DNA of 64,000 bases from Corythoichthys intestinalis (GCF_030265065.1 NC_080396.1:48287501-48351500); one strand, 5' to 3'. Shown: positions 25,403 through 37,869, numbered from the stretch's first letter. Notes: generated by a model from the letters alone, not told the origin. Translations and numbers: made by a program.

Positions 25403-26624
25403 TAATGTCCCCCTTAAATTGTTCTACTCCCCTCTTCTTAAAACATTTGCACTGCTTCACACCTTTTTGTATTTATTAGTTCTTAGATTGTTCAGAGTGC
25501 AGTAAATGTGGTGTGGATGTTATTTGACAAATCGATAGCATAATTTCCCAAGTCATTTTTGTTGTTGACATTTTCAGGAAACAAACACCAATTCATATTC
25601 CAGTTGCTGTAACTCAAAATTTGCAGATTACCATTTCCTGGATTACTGAGAATTGACAGTTTTTAGTGATATTTTTTTACAACAAGTTAGAAATGACTTA
25701 TGCAATCATGCTATAGGCTAGCAAAATAAGTGCGATGCTTCCACATTTTTCTTCTGGAAATATGTATAACTTAATAAGGGTTATTTGTAAATATGCAATC
25801 TTTGTATCTGCTGTTTGTATACTTTCTGGCAATTTTATCTTTGGCTTTGTCAATACATTTCTATTGTTCCTCTACTTCTGACTCCTTAGTGGACTTTTTT
25901 CCCCTTAAAACCTATGTTAAACCTTAAAAAACAAACACAAAAAAAACCAACGCTGTTTTGTAGTTTACTTGGCCAACTTTGGAGTTTACGGACTTAAAAC
26001 TGGAGGGCCACGCAGTACAAAACAAACCTGCAGTCATACGTAGGTTTAGCAAATATTCCATAAACTGTTGTACGTTGTAATTGGATATCACTTGTTTTGT
26101 GCCATGTTTATCCTGAGGGAAAATGGCTAGCAAAATTACAGAACCTTATGAGGAAATTTTGTTTTTTAAGGACGATGCTAAAAGGTTATGGTCTTGGTTA
26201 AAGAGGGAACAATATGTTTCTATGATAAAATATTTTCTGTTCGGTCTTTTTTGCTACGTAAAAGAAAATCACCCAATGAGTTTGTTTCCACAGTAGGTTC
26301 CTGCTATTCCTCCTGGTTTATGATTACGGAGGAGTACACAGTACTTTAAATCAATATCCCTTTCAAATGCACGGAAATGCACTTTGTCCATCCTAGGTTT
26401 CTCAAAGGCCACAAATTTCTTACACAATTATGAAGAAAATTATTGTATAAAACAGCTTGTTAAGACAGGTTCAGTCTATGCACCTTTGGTGTTGTATTTG
26501 CCCTTCCAAAGTGGCGTGGCCTAGAATGTAACACCAGGAACATTCTCAAGTGAGGTTTTAATTGTGGATTTTCGTTATTGTAGCTCTTTATAAGTTTTCA
26601 TTTTAGATTTGTCCTTCTCATGAT

Positions 26625-27178
26625 TAGTGCTGCAACGATTAATCGATTAACTCGAGTATTCGATTAGAAAAACATTCGAATTAAATTTTGCTGCTTCGAG
26701 TATTTGTTTCATTTAAGTGGCGTTTTAATGGTTTATATTGAAAGTGTTTGCATTTAGTTTTATTGATTTGGGTGGATACATTGCCTTCTAGTCTGCCTCA
26801 TTTCACATGGCTGAATCCAGGTGCTCCCTGTTAAGACCAACATAAGCTAAGTTTTTGTTTGAGCTAATGTTTTTTTTAATGCATTTGTAATTTAGTTTAG
26901 GTATATTTAGCCTATTTTTGTGGGAATATGTGTCTAAACCATTTGTTAAGAGCATTGTAAAAAAGTTAGCATTTTATAGCATTTAAACTAGCGGACTTTG
27001 GCGATGCAAGTTAGCCAATTGTTGTTTTGTTGTACATAGATCCTCATTTATTTAGTTTTTACACCGTTTGAGGCTCAGCTCAGGTATCTTTTAATGTTCC
27101 TTATCCGATTACTTGATTATTCGAACTAATGGTTCATCGATTAATCGACTACTAAAATAATCGATAGCTGCAGCCCTA
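26625..27178. mobile_element. hAT MITE with perfect 8-bp TSD
   Basis: Ends TAGTGCTGCAACGATTAATC and ATCGATAGCTGCAGCCCTA are flanked by identical CTCATGAT (26617-26624 and 27179-27186). The subterminal regions are rich in ATCGATTA words. No transposase. It lies between the converging sort1 and ngrn genes. Confidence 0.9.
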
Positions 27179-27356
27179 CTCATGATAATACACAGGTGAT
27201 TGTGCATTAGTGACCTTAGCTTTGTTTACATCACTTGAGTGGCTATACCTGAAGCTTGCTTGGACTCAGATTTTAGTCGGCCCAAAGAAGACTACACTTG
27301 CAAATTACGGTACTCTTAAATCAGGGAATAACTCAAGTATTGCATTTCACTTGGCT

Positions 27357-27362
27357 TTTATT
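27357..27362 (-). promoter_or_regulatory. ngrn: Candidate ngrn poly(A) signal
   Basis: AATAAA on the minus strand, 48 bp past the ngrn stop codon (27410-27412), so the 3' UTR would be very short. Confidence 0.6.
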
Positions 27363-27409
27363 AGCAGGACTACATTTAAATCAGTTGAATCGAGTTCTTT
27401 TTGTGGTCA

Positions 27410-30400
27410 TTAGATTCTGTACAAAAATTGGCCATTGTCATCAAAGAAATCATTACCATCTCGAAGCACAGGTGCAGGCTTACTGTCCCTAAACTCGTCG
27501 AGGTCTTCCTCAGACAACACCTGTCCATCCCACATCTCCTCCTCCTCCTCCTCCTCCTCTACCATATCAGTTTGGGCTGAGGTGACCTGGGCCGGCCTTG
27601 TTGTTGGCACTGCAGAATCTTTGTGACATTTTGGCAGCATTACCGGAACCGTAACTAGAGCTGAAGCTTTAGTTGGGGCTTCAGCCGTAAGTAGTGACAC
27701 GGGAATTGAAGCAGCTTCCGGGTTTCCAGGAGACAGGAGCTGACGTAGTGAATGACCTGCTTGCAGGGTCTGTTTGTTTTGATCTGTCGCTGCTGAACAC
27801 AGAGGCAATGCTGGCTGCTGGAGTCTGGACCTCACCTTGATGTAGAATTGCAAAGTTGAAAATTATCTCAAAGGTACTTGCCGGAAATCTGGTCTATTTA
27901 GTCAGGAATATGGTAATATACACAGTACAGTAACTATTTAACAATACCACACAAAGTTTGCAATTATTAACATTCACTGGATTTTGTAACATTACCTTGG
28001 CATCCTGCACGGCTCTCCTGTGAGGCGCCGGGCTAAACTTGGTCCGGAGCACCCTTCGGATCACATCGGTGCTGACCGAGAATCCTTCAGACAGACGTTC
28101 CACCGTCCATTCGTCTGGGTTTTCAGACTTAAGGTACCTGAAATGGGATCAGTGGCATCAGATGTGATATTGCTGATATCTTAGAAGCTAGGCGAGACAA
28201 AGAACCTACATTTTAAAGCATACTGCACTGTGTGAAACTTGATTCTGTCCAGACACCTTAAAAACCCAGGAGATTTACCAAAGAGCTTACCGGATGGTCT
28301 CTATGGCTTCCCAAGTCAAGTTCCTTTCCGGAGCGCCTGATGGTGTCATCTTTCTGCGCATTATGTTGTATTTGATGATCTTCTGCTTCTTTATAACCTC
28401 TCTGGCAAAAATACAAAGCCAAAAATAGGACAAAGAATAAACACCCGGTAATTAATTGGCCAAGCATGATTTAGCTTGTGTCAACATGTATGATGCTAAT
28501 GAAGGGAAAGCAGCGACTGGGAGGAATTACAATGACAACAGCTCTTGTGAACTTGAAAGTGATGCTGGTGATGGTTCAGGTTTGGACAATTATTCATCCA
28601 TCATCTGCCGCTTGCTCCGGGGTCGGGTCCATGCCCTTTAACAGGGAAGCCCGGACTTCCCTCTCCCCAGCCACTTCAACCAATTCCTCTGGTGGGATCC
28701 CAAGACGTTCCCAGGCCAGCCGAGAGACATAGTCTCTTCAGCTTGTTCTGAGTTGTCCCCGGGGGCTCCCGCCGGTGGTACATGCCCGGAACACCTCTCC
28801 GGGGAGGCGTCCAGGAGGCATCCGAACCAGATGCTCAAGCCACCTCAGCTGGCTCCTCTCAAAGCGGAGGAGTAGCGGCTCGACGCCGAGTCTCTCCCAG
28901 ATGACCGAGCTTCTCACCCTATCTCTAAGGGAGAGCCTGGACACCCTGCGAAGGAGACTCATTTTGGCCGCTTGTATCCGGGATCTTGTTCTTTCGGTCA
29001 CGGCCCACAGCTCGTGACCATAGGTGAGGGTAAGTGGAGGGAATATTGACTGGTAAATCGAGAGTTTCGCCCTTCGGCTCAGCTCCTTCTTCACCATTAC
29101 GGACCGATGCAGAGTCCACATTACTGCAGACGCTGCACCGACCCGCCTGTCAATCTCCCGTTCCCTCCTACCCTCACCTGGAACATGACCCTAAGATACT
29201 TGAACTCCTCCAGTTGGGGAAGGATCTCATCCCCGACCCCGAGAGGGCACTCCACCCTTTTCCGACTGAGGACCATGGTCTCTGTTTTGAAGGTGCTGAT
29301 CTTCATCCTAACTGCTTCCCACTCGGCTGCGAATCGGTTTAGTGAGAGTTGGAGGTCACGGCTTGATGAAGCCAACAGCACCACATCATCTGCAAAAAGC
29401 AGAGATGCAATGCTGAGGTCACCAAACCGGACCCCCTCAACGCTTCGGCTGCACCTAGAAATTCTGTCCATAAAAATTATGAACAAAATCGGTGACAAAG
29501 GGCAGCCTTGGCGGAGTCCAACCCTCACTGGAAACGAATTCGACTTACTGCCGGCAATGCGGACCAATCTCTGACACCGGTCGTGCAGGGACCAAACAGC
29601 CCATTTGGACAGGCCTCATTTTTTTTGCTGATGAGATTGAATTCATTCTGTATGTGTCACTCAAAGTTAAATAAAGTACATTAAAATCATTATTTCATGG
29701 CGGAAATAAACAAGTAATTGACGCTAAAGATGTCCTTAGAATGTTTGCCAAATTCTGTGGTTGTTCTGCTCACTTAATATGCTTTTTGGTAAAGATAAGT
29801 GAAAGATTGTCAAAATGTTCTGAGCCCACATCCCGATCATTTTGGAATCCAAAATGTATAGATCAACTAAATTCTAGTTGCAACTTGTCAGAAATATAAC
29901 GTCATAGCAACAGTGTTTATACTAATTTACACTCCTGTCATTGAAAAGCTGAGACTGTATTCTGTTCGGTTACAGGCAATACCTAATTTAAAAGAAAATG
30001 GGGCAATGTGACTCATTTTGCTGTGATTGGTCAAATGTAAAGGACCAAAAGACTTTGCAAACAGTACAACTTGTGTTAAAAATGACCCTGACCATTTTAT
30101 TTATTGTTTTTGTAAATTTGTTGTATGTGAATTGTTCACCCCTTGTTTGGATTTGTGTGAATAAAGTTCGTTTTAAAAAAGTTTGATTAATGTCGCCTCT
30201 TGATTACGTCACCTGGTGTCATCGTATGACACAGCGATATACGCGTTATGCTTCATCCAACTCTAACAGTAGAAATTGTATTACGCACTCCAATTCAGAG
30301 CCATTCAACTCATAACTAGTGTTAGATTGTCAATGTTGTTCACATTTGGGATGTAGACTCACTCCAGCACAGCGTTGACTTTGTCCTCTACGTCCTCCAT

Positions 30401-30595
30401 GGTGAAATTGTCATCGTCATCATAATTTCTGCGGGGTCTAGTTTTAGCTCCGTGTGTCGTCCCCACACGTCTGTTGCTGGCAGAGCGACAAAACGCCGTG
30501 GAAGGATGGGGCGCCACTGGTTTGAGGTTGCACGCTGAGGGGGTCGTTACTGGTCGAACCCACCGGGAGAGCATCCGGAGTCGTCCGGCGGCCAT
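27410..30595 (-). CDS. ngrn: Neugrin (four coding exons, complete)
   Basis: Neugrin is a mitochondrial protein needed for 16S rRNA stability and mitoribosome function, first described as neurite-outgrowth associated. Exons on the minus strand: 30595-30363, 28401-28291, 28137-27996, 27835-27410, encoding 303 residues (human 291). Phases match at all junctions; the last acceptor (ATCAAG) has a weak pyrimidine tract. The start MAAGRLRMLSRWVRP looks like a mitochondrial presequence. Exons 2-3 carry the conserved core: RNLTWEAIETIRYL, then SEGFSVSTDVIRRVLRTKF (human DVSTDVIRRVLKSKF). The C-terminus NDFFDDNGQFLYRI matches human FFDSNGNFLYRI. An eight-Glu run near the C-terminus comes from a (CTC)n tract. 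The middle of exon 4 is poorly conserved, as in other neugrins. The gene converges on sort1; intron 1 holds a Rex3 fragment. Confidence 0.95.
28583..29610 (-). mobile_element. Rex3 (RTE-clade LINE), 5'-truncated
   Basis: About 1 kb in ngrn intron 1. The minus strand encodes the C-terminal half of a reverse transcriptase: VGLRQGCPLSPILFI, SLLFADDVVLLASS (the ADD active site), then TYGHELWAVTERTRSRIQAA and LVRMPPGRLPGEVFRA. The plus-strand word CGGTGACAAAGGGCAGCCTTGG at 29491 matches the conserved site I remember for Rex3 in fish. Its 3' end runs into a GATGGATGAAT tail near 28583. It is 5'-truncated, and the reading frame shifts between about 29110 and 29130, so it is dead. Confidence 0.9.
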
Positions 30596-31159
30596 GAAGA
30601 ACGGGATAGCGAGCCTGAGGAAGTCTTGTTGGTTGGCGTGCGTGGAAAGAGAAGTGGCGCTCAGCAATATGTATCAATTTTAAACGAGCAATATTGTGTT
30701 CTGATAGTGGGATTCATAACAAAGTTCTTCTTCTTCTCGTTTAATGGCGGTTTACCCCTTGGTACTGTATGGCATTACCGCCACCTACTGGGTTGACGGT
30801 TTGGTACGAGATGAGGCAGTTAAAGACAAAAATTATTCTCTCCTGACGAACAGTGAAACACACCCATGGTGAAGACTCATAACAAAATTTTCTTGCTGTT
30901 TACGTCTTTAACCATTTCCTGGCTTTGTACGTACGGCGAGCCAATATGGACAAACTACATTGATGCGACCATAGAGGTGAAATCAGGTTTTGAAAAATTG
31001 AATAACAGTGATTTTACTCAATTAGACGAGTATGCTTTAAAAAAATACCAACTTACTTCTACTACAACTTCGTAACATCATAGTAAGCCACACTTATGCA
31101 TAGATAATAAAGAACTGTGTTTTTCAGTTCTTTTCCCTGCTGTATTTTGAAGAGTGCTG

Positions 31160-32012
31160 CAGTGCCCTCCATAATTATTGGCCCCCCTGAAAAGGGTGTG
31201 TTTTTTTAGCTTCTAATAATCTTTTTTTATTCAAATACTATGGGACCTTAATGAAAAAAAAGAGAAAAATCCAACCTTCAATACAAGTGCATTCATTCAG
31301 TGGGGAAAAATCCCACATAAAGAAAAAAAAATTGACATCAAATAAATACACACGGCCCCAGGCTTCAACTGGGACCGTGTGCTTTGGTCAGATGAGACCA
31401 AGATTGAGCTTTTTGGCAACAAACACTCTAAGTGGGTCTGGCGTGCCACGAAAGATGCGCATGCTGGAAAGCACCTCATACCCACTGTGAAGTATGGGGG
31501 TGGGTCAGTGATGCTGTGGGGCTGTTTCGCTTCCAAAGGCCCTGGGAACCTTGTTAGGGTGCATGGCATCATGAATGCTTTGAAATACCAGGACATTTTA
31601 GATCACAATCTGTTGCCCTCTGCCCGAAAGCTGAAGATGGGTCGTCACTAGGTCTTTCAGCAAGACAATGACCCTAAACATATGGCCAAATCTACACAGA
31701 AATGGTTCACCAGACACAAAATCAAGCTCCTCCCATGGACATCTCAGTCCCCAGACCTTGTTTTGTTGGTAAAAGGGGGTTGTACAAAGTATTAACACCA
31801 GGGGTGCTAATAATTGTGACACACATTATTTGATGTCAAATATTTTTTTCTTTATGTGGGATTTTTTCCCACTGGATGAATGCACTTGTATTGAAGGCTG
31901 GATTTGTCTCTTATTTTTCCATTAAGGTCCCATATTATTTGAATTTAAAAAAAATATTGGAAGGTAAAAAACACATCTTTTTCAGGGGTGCCAATAATTA
32001 TGGAGGGCACTG
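31160..32012 (+). mobile_element. Tc1-like transposon relic, internally deleted
   Basis: Ends CAGTGCCCTCCATAATTATT and its inverse, with TA after the right end and a decayed TG before the left. The plus strand encodes the middle of a DD34E transposase: [36 protein letters not shown], then [13 protein letters not shown] after a stop at about 31649, then TSQSPDL. The N-terminal DNA-binding domain and the final Glu region are missing. It lies between ngrn and the gypsy element. Confidence 0.85.
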
Positions 32013-32719
32013 TATATTTGTGTTATTCTACCCACTGGTGGCCAACGTTCCAGTTTCAGAAGTTAGTGCAGGGTGAGCAAACTACGGCCCACTGACCAAT
32101 TATTGACCCGCAGCAAATTATGAAATAATTGAATATGCCCCGCACAAGAATCTTGAATTCATATGTTGCACTTGAGGCTATTTTGGTCATGAGTTTCTTA
32201 ATTAAAAACCAAACAAAAAAACAACAACATTGCAATATATGTATACCTCTGCATTATTTTGATGGCTGTAGCCCTTAACTCGTTCACTGCTATTGACAGT
32301 TATAGACATAAAGTCCATTGAGTGATCATGTTTCACAGCCATTTACAGTGACAGACGTCCAATATATGGCTGGCAACCCTCCCAGTATAATTGGATTGGA
32401 CGCAAGGACGTAGGTTTGCATATGGATGGTAGGGACATAACACTAGGAAGTTTTCAGGATGCTCAAATTGTCCCCACCAACTTTTAAGAAACCTTATTTG
32501 CATTATATAATGACTTCAGTTATATAGGCAATTTAGTTTGTCTTCCCATATGTTTTAAGGATAGAATTGACCCTACCATTATTAAATGAATTATTTTCAT
32601 TATGTCCAGACATGCATTGGCCCCTTTTTGCTTGCTGAATGTGCCAGTCCATTTTTTTCCTCAAACGCACATTTAGTTGGCTGATGACTTGACCCCCACC
32701 CCCTCCTACCACCCCACAG

Positions 32720-32879
32720 TGTCATATCTGTATGCCTTCTCAGTTCTTTTTTCATTCCAGCATCTGATTCAGCTGGATGGGCGGGGCCGTTGCAACACAC
32801 CTGTGGCGCATTTGGAGCGCTCATTATTTAAGGACTCCGGCCACAGTCTGCGAGTGTCGGACTATTGCTTGTTTGCTTA
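32720..32879 (+). repeat. 5' LTR, left part
   Basis: First 160 bp of the gypsy 5' LTR, up to and including the TA target of the passenger element. It corresponds to 44428-44587 of the 3' LTR. Confidence 0.93.
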
Positions 32880-33857
32880 CACTGTAAATGCTAACATTCA
32901 AATTAATTAAATTTGATAAGTGAACTAAACTCAGTTTTCATCAACCTGTTGTGAACACTACTTTTAAATAAGTAAGTAGTAATTTGGGGTTGGAGAACTT
33001 GCTTAACTTGATATATCCCAGTTAAGTCAAATTAGAAAAAATAATTTATTGTACCCAGTGTCCTTTGCGCGTTCTATCAGACATGCGCAGATCTGCCCTG
33101 CCTACTTTCGCGCTCTTTCCAACACCTTTCTCATTTGTTTTCGCCATTGTGGGTTTATTTGTCCTCAGCACACTGATTTGGTAAGTAAATATTTTACTCT
33201 TTTGTAAACCGTCTATTTGTCTTGTTGTAGTGTAGTAGCCTGTGTGCTGCCAGGGAGGAAAAGTGTCAATTACATCAAATATCACCGCTAGCAAGCATGC
33301 TATATGACCGTGACAGTAACCTCATAATTTTCAGAAACAAATGTAGACTACAGTTTATGGTAGACTACCATTTATGCCGGCGTTTTGAATTCTTGGTGAT
33401 TAAGTTGACAGACGGGGCTCGTAACGTTTTTTAGGCGGTGGGAGAGGTTTTTAAAACCGATTTAAAACAGTTACCAAGCGGTTTTAAGTTAGCTGGACCG
33501 AGGGGAGGTTCGCTTCCTGTGTTACCGAGCGGTTAAGTTAGCTAGACCGAGGGGAGGTTCGCTTCCTGTTTTCAAAATAAAAACAGTAATTCTATCGTTA
33601 GTGGGTGTTTTATTTTGTGAAAATAACAGGAAGTGCCTTAGTCACTACGGCCAGCTTGAGTAGCGCCGAATTTCCTCGTTGTGGATCTAAACGGCTACTT
33701 TCTCACGTAAAAATGTTAGAAATGTCGATAAAGTGATTTATTTACAGAGTTAGTGCTAGAATTAAGTCAGCTTCAGCCTGTCTATTTCGGCTCAGGTAAG
33801 AGCTAACTGCACACTCAGACTTTATGTACGCCAACGTAATCGGTTCTTGCGTTAGAG

Positions 33858-34273
33858 CAGTGGTCCCCAAACTACGGCCCGCGGGCCGTATCCGGCCCGC
33901 CTCCACATTTGGTCCGGCCTCCTGAACCCCCCCCCCCCCCCCCCCCCAAATAGTGTTATCTATTTCCTGGCTTTTTTTCTGTGAAGAACCCAAACAGGGT
34001 TATTTGGTTATTATCTCTTTAATTAATAGTGTTATTATTATTCATTATTATATGATATTATATCATATTACATTATGTTATTATTTTTATTTTATTTTGT
34101 TGCGTGAAGAATCCAGAAAGGGTAATTTAATTGTGGCTTTCTGAAAAACAATACATTTTTACATTTAGGCACTGCTGCAATCGTCACACTGTTTCTGTTA
34201 CAAACTGACCCGGCCCCTCATCAGAGAAGGGAAAGTCATGTGGCCCTCACAGGAAAAAGTTTGGGGACCCCTG
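33858..34273. mobile_element. hAT MITE inside the 6.7-kb element
   Basis: Ends CAGTGGTCCCCAAACTACGG and AGTTTGGGGACCCCTG, with near-identical 8-bp flanks CGTTAGAG (33850-33857) and CTTTAGAG (34274-34281). A G/C homopolymer lies at 33928-33947. No transposase. Confidence 0.88.
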
Positions 34274-34297
34274 CTTTAGAGTGTTTGTCATCTGCAC

Positions 34298-35602
34298 TAG
34301 GGGTGGGCGATATGGCCTTAAATACGTATCACGATAAATGGAGCAGATTTACCTCGATAACGATAAATGACGATAAAGTCGCCCAAGCGGACTGTTGTAT
34401 AATTTGAAAATCTGAATCAATGCATGAAATACAGATTAACAGTTTCTTGTTGATTTAGTTACCAGCATTCAATTTGATACATTTAACAATTGTACATGCA
34501 GTCTAGACATTAGGTTTATAATAATGTATTGTAAACAATAAGAAATCAAGTATGAGCATTTATAACAGCGTGTATGGCTTGAACAATCTACATTGTCAAA
34601 ATCAATATGCCTGTGCAAACATGTCATTGTAACACAAATGACTTGCAGCTTGAAGAGTACACTTCAAAAAGACAATTTATTGTTAATGGCTGCTGTGACA
34701 TATTTATTCAATACAAGTGTTTACTTTATGGTTTCAGCCCCCCCCCCCCCCCCCCCCCCCAAGTGCATTTTTTAATAAATGCAGGCATACATGAACCCCC
34801 AAACAGACAGACAGACACACATTAAAGCTATATTGATCTTCTGCAAATGAAACACTTAAGATTTTATGATAGCAATAATGACACAGAATTAAGCACATAC
34901 AGAAAAATAGCTGGGGCCATTTCTCGGTCATATTACAAGTTTCACTGTTGGATTGTGCTTAATGCTGAATGCTTTACCATCACAAAAGCTATCAGAGAAA
35001 TCACACACAGTCAGATACAAAATAACGCGACATAGTAATTGCTAGATGCAGTCCTTGCACAATCCACTGATTAAGTTCAGCCGTTTTGACAAGGTTAGAG
35101 CCGCTATCCGACTCCCTCACGTTTATTTTTAGCGTTAGCCGCTAGCGGCCGCTAGCGTTAGGCGCTAGCGTTAGCCTGTGGCCTGGCTACCAGTAGAAAG
35201 CAATGAAAGCACCATCTCCGGAAATCGTGAGAACAAGGGGGTACAGCGGGCGAAAGCCCGTCTGGATGCCACCAAGAGTCTATTAAATGTCGAGTGAAAG
35301 TTTGGCGAACCTCCCTTAAGCCACACTCCATCACGTTTTGCTTGTAGCATTAGCTGCTAGCGTTAGCTTGCCGGGCTTCTGTTTGATTGGCTTCCTGATG
35401 ATCACGTGACTTCCTACGTGAGTACATTCACTGCTTTCTTAAAGGGGAATGAACATAGGCGAACAACACAGAGTCAAAACGGGATGAAAAGACTATTTTC
35501 TTGTTTTATTAATTTACCGAATTTACCGACATGGTCAAAATTACGTCGGTCATCGTGAAGAATTTCGGTGACGGTAAATTTTCGGTTTACCGCCCAGCTC
35601 TA
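34298..35602. mobile_element. hAT element inside the 6.7-kb element, perfect TSD
   Basis: Terminal repeats TAGGGGTGGGCG and CGCCCAGCTCTA are flanked by identical ATCTGCAC (34290-34297 and 35603-35610). It is 1305 bp. Subterminal CGATAA words and a GCTAGCGTTAGC-rich palindromic stretch (35130-35190) are visible, plus a 20-bp C run at 34739-34760. No transposase is readable, so it is non-autonomous. Confidence 0.9.
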
Positions 35603-35852
35603 ATCTGCACTTCCATTTGCTTTTCTTCATGTGCAGTGCTCCCCCTCCATGTTTGATCAAACTGCACTGATAATTTGAAATTGTTTTAAAATGCATTAAT
35701 CGCAAAAATCGGAGGACTAGATCACATTTCAGAGTGCAGAGATCACAGTCGATGCTATAACAACCTGGTGTGTTGAAGGTTGGTCATTTATGTGCCTATA
35801 TTTTGAAATTGTTGCCTTAATTTTGTGTTCTTTTTCACCGTCCCCCAATCAG

Positions 35853-36620
35853 GCTGAAGCAAATGGTCAGAAGTCCACACATACCTCAGTCTCTGCAATT
35901 ACAGGTATGTCTCATACACTGATCAATGAATTATTTAATATTTTTATTTGTTGGGTTGGGATAACAAACATGCATTAATGTTTTTACAGATGGATTAAGA
36001 AATTAATTGTACATCTCAATTTGAATGTTAAAAAAATAATCAATTACATTAATTTAAAAATAACTCATTACACAGTTTGTGAATATTAAACTAAGCCATT
36101 GCAGATTTTAATTTGTGATTAAAAATAATTGGACATTTTAATTTGTAACTGTTAAGAAAAAATGTAACTTTTTTTTCAAACAAGTTCTCAATGCTGAAAT
36201 TATTATGTCTTTTCAGGTCAACCAGAGCAGTATTCTCTAATGCAGTGGACTTGTAAGTACTGCACATTTTCTGCTGGAAAGAGAGGCTACTTGCTTAAGC
36301 ATTACCGCTTAAAACATGGATACCACACTCGGACATCCCTACTCCCCATGTCTTCATAAGGACTGCCTCTGCACATTTAAATCTTTTAATGCACTCAAAG
36401 TACACCTATCGACATGGCACTCTCAAAAAGATGCAGACAAAAGTGGAGAAACTGCATTTGACTGTCAGTTGTGCAACTTTGTGGAGCCTTGTTAAGAAGC
36501 AGACTTCTTTACCCATTTGCGAAGACATCTTAAGCTGTGGCAAATGGTTACTTGCATATATCAAGACTGTAACTTTCAGAGCACTGTTTATTCTACCTTC
36601 ACTGCACACAAAAGCAGAAA
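35853..36620 (+). pseudogene. Spliced C2H2 zinc-finger gene fragment carried by the 6.7-kb element
   Basis: Exon 35853-35904 (acceptor CAG, donor GTATGT) joins in frame to an exon opening at 36217 after TTTTCAG. That exon encodes a C2H2 finger at 36252-36317 (CKYC, 12 residues, H, 4 residues, H) and then a stop. A second finger with C-x4-C-x12-H-x4-H spacing lies at 36349-36420 in another frame, and a third Cys pair (CQLC) is near 36460. The frame is therefore broken here. I recall many fish predicted proteins with this type of N-terminal finger array, but cannot name the family. It may be cargo or an element-encoded protein. Confidence 0.6.
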
Positions 36621-36630
36621 TGTGAAATGA

Positions 36631-37869
36631 GTTTGAACCATAGTATGGGTAGGACATTTGTGTCTAAATCATTCAATCCCAATAAAAGTTGCTTCAATCA
36701 AAAAAAAATATTTTTAATGAAAGAAAAAGAACCTCTTGCTAAAATGTTTTTTTGAAAATCTATATTTTTTGAAATATATATATTTTTTTATTGACGTGTC
36801 ACTTTTTTTGCAAAGCATAAAGTTTTAAACTTTTTTTTTTAAAGTGGGAAAAGTTTTTGAAGGCACTTTTTTTTCGATTTAATCATTTTGACACAAAGAT
36901 ACGATTTCAACGCTACTTCCGACATGTTTGAGTGGCAGGTGACTACGCCAATGGCATAAAAGCATGCAGCAAGAATAATGGCCACCAGAGCTCCATCGAG
37001 CCATCGGACTCTGCTCGAGTTCAAGCCGAAAATAGGGCACCGGTACGTGGGTGTGAAATCGGCATCTCACCGGAGTGCCTGCGATGGTATGGTGCGCTGC
37101 TGCTTAATGTCATTCAACAAAGGGAACTTCACCCGCTGCCCTGACGTGATGGTTGGCAATCGTGGTCCAACCGCAGTGTCGCGACACGCCGGTACGTGAG
37201 TGGCCGATGAGTGGCCCGACACTAGCCTGCCCAGTAAGCGAGTGGACTACCGGCGAGTCGCCGGCATCCACGCCGGGAGCCCCCTTCGGGAGCCCCGTCG
37301 CTTCAGCTTTGAATGAGTGTTGTGTCACTCGTGGGCCGTCCACTCAACAGCCGGCCTCCGCGCCGGGGAGGGGGGGTGATATCGGGGTCCGCCAGTGTGC
37401 CGAGACAGGGCACCGTACCATTGCGGACACTCCGGTGAGATGCCGATGTCACACCCCCCTACCGGTGCCCTATTTTTGGCTTGGACTCGAGCAGAGTCCG
37501 ATGGCTGGATGGAGCCCTGGTGGCCATTATTCTTGCTGCCTGCTTTTATGCCATTGGCGTAATCACCTGCCACTCAAACATGTCGGAAGTAGCGTTGAAG
37601 TTGTATCTTCGTGTCAAAATGATTGAACCGAAAAAAAGTGCCTTCAAAACTTTTTCCACTTCAGAAAAAAAAAAAAAAAGGCGTTTAAAACGTTTTGCTT
37701 TTCAAAAAAAGTGACACGTCAATAAAAAATATATATATTTAAATTTTAAAAAAAATTGCAAAAGATTTTTTTTTCTTTGATTAAAAATAGTTTTTTTTGA
37801 TTGAAGCAACTTTTATTGGGATTGAATGATTTGGACACAAATGTCCTCTACCCATAATATGGCTCAAAC
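36631..37869. repeat. Fold-back element with ~450-bp inverted arms
   Basis: The left arm (about 36631-37105) begins GTTTGAACCATAGTATGGGT. The right arm (about 37408-37869) ends with its inverse. Pairing continues through GTGACACGTCAATAAA, CAACGCTACTTCCGACATGT, TAATGGCCACCAG and CATCTCACCGGAGTG. A 300-bp GC-rich centre separates the arms. Arm ends are A/T-rich and the inner parts GC-rich. No target duplication is clear. It lies inside the 6.7-kb element, downstream of the finger exons. Confidence 0.8.

Noticed and set aside
30596-30667. Longer ngrn frame starting upstream of MAAGRLRML
   Set aside because: The upstream first codon at 30665-30667 is TTG, not ATG. The first in-frame ATG is at 30593-30595, and it begins a presequence-like stretch.
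30725-30810. Possible repeat with 'GGCATTACCGCCACCTACTGG'
   Set aside because: I recognise similar words from fish repeats but see no ends or second copy in the window, so no feature was called.
33928-33947. Long C/G homopolymers (also 12123-12142, 15645-15680, 34739-34760) as regulatory or structured sites
   Set aside because: They vary easily in length and assembly, lie mostly in MITEs or introns, and have no flanking signals.
37153-37626. 157-codon frame in the GC-rich core of the fold-back element
   Set aside because: Low-complexity composition, mirrored by the inverse arm; no domain or start context.
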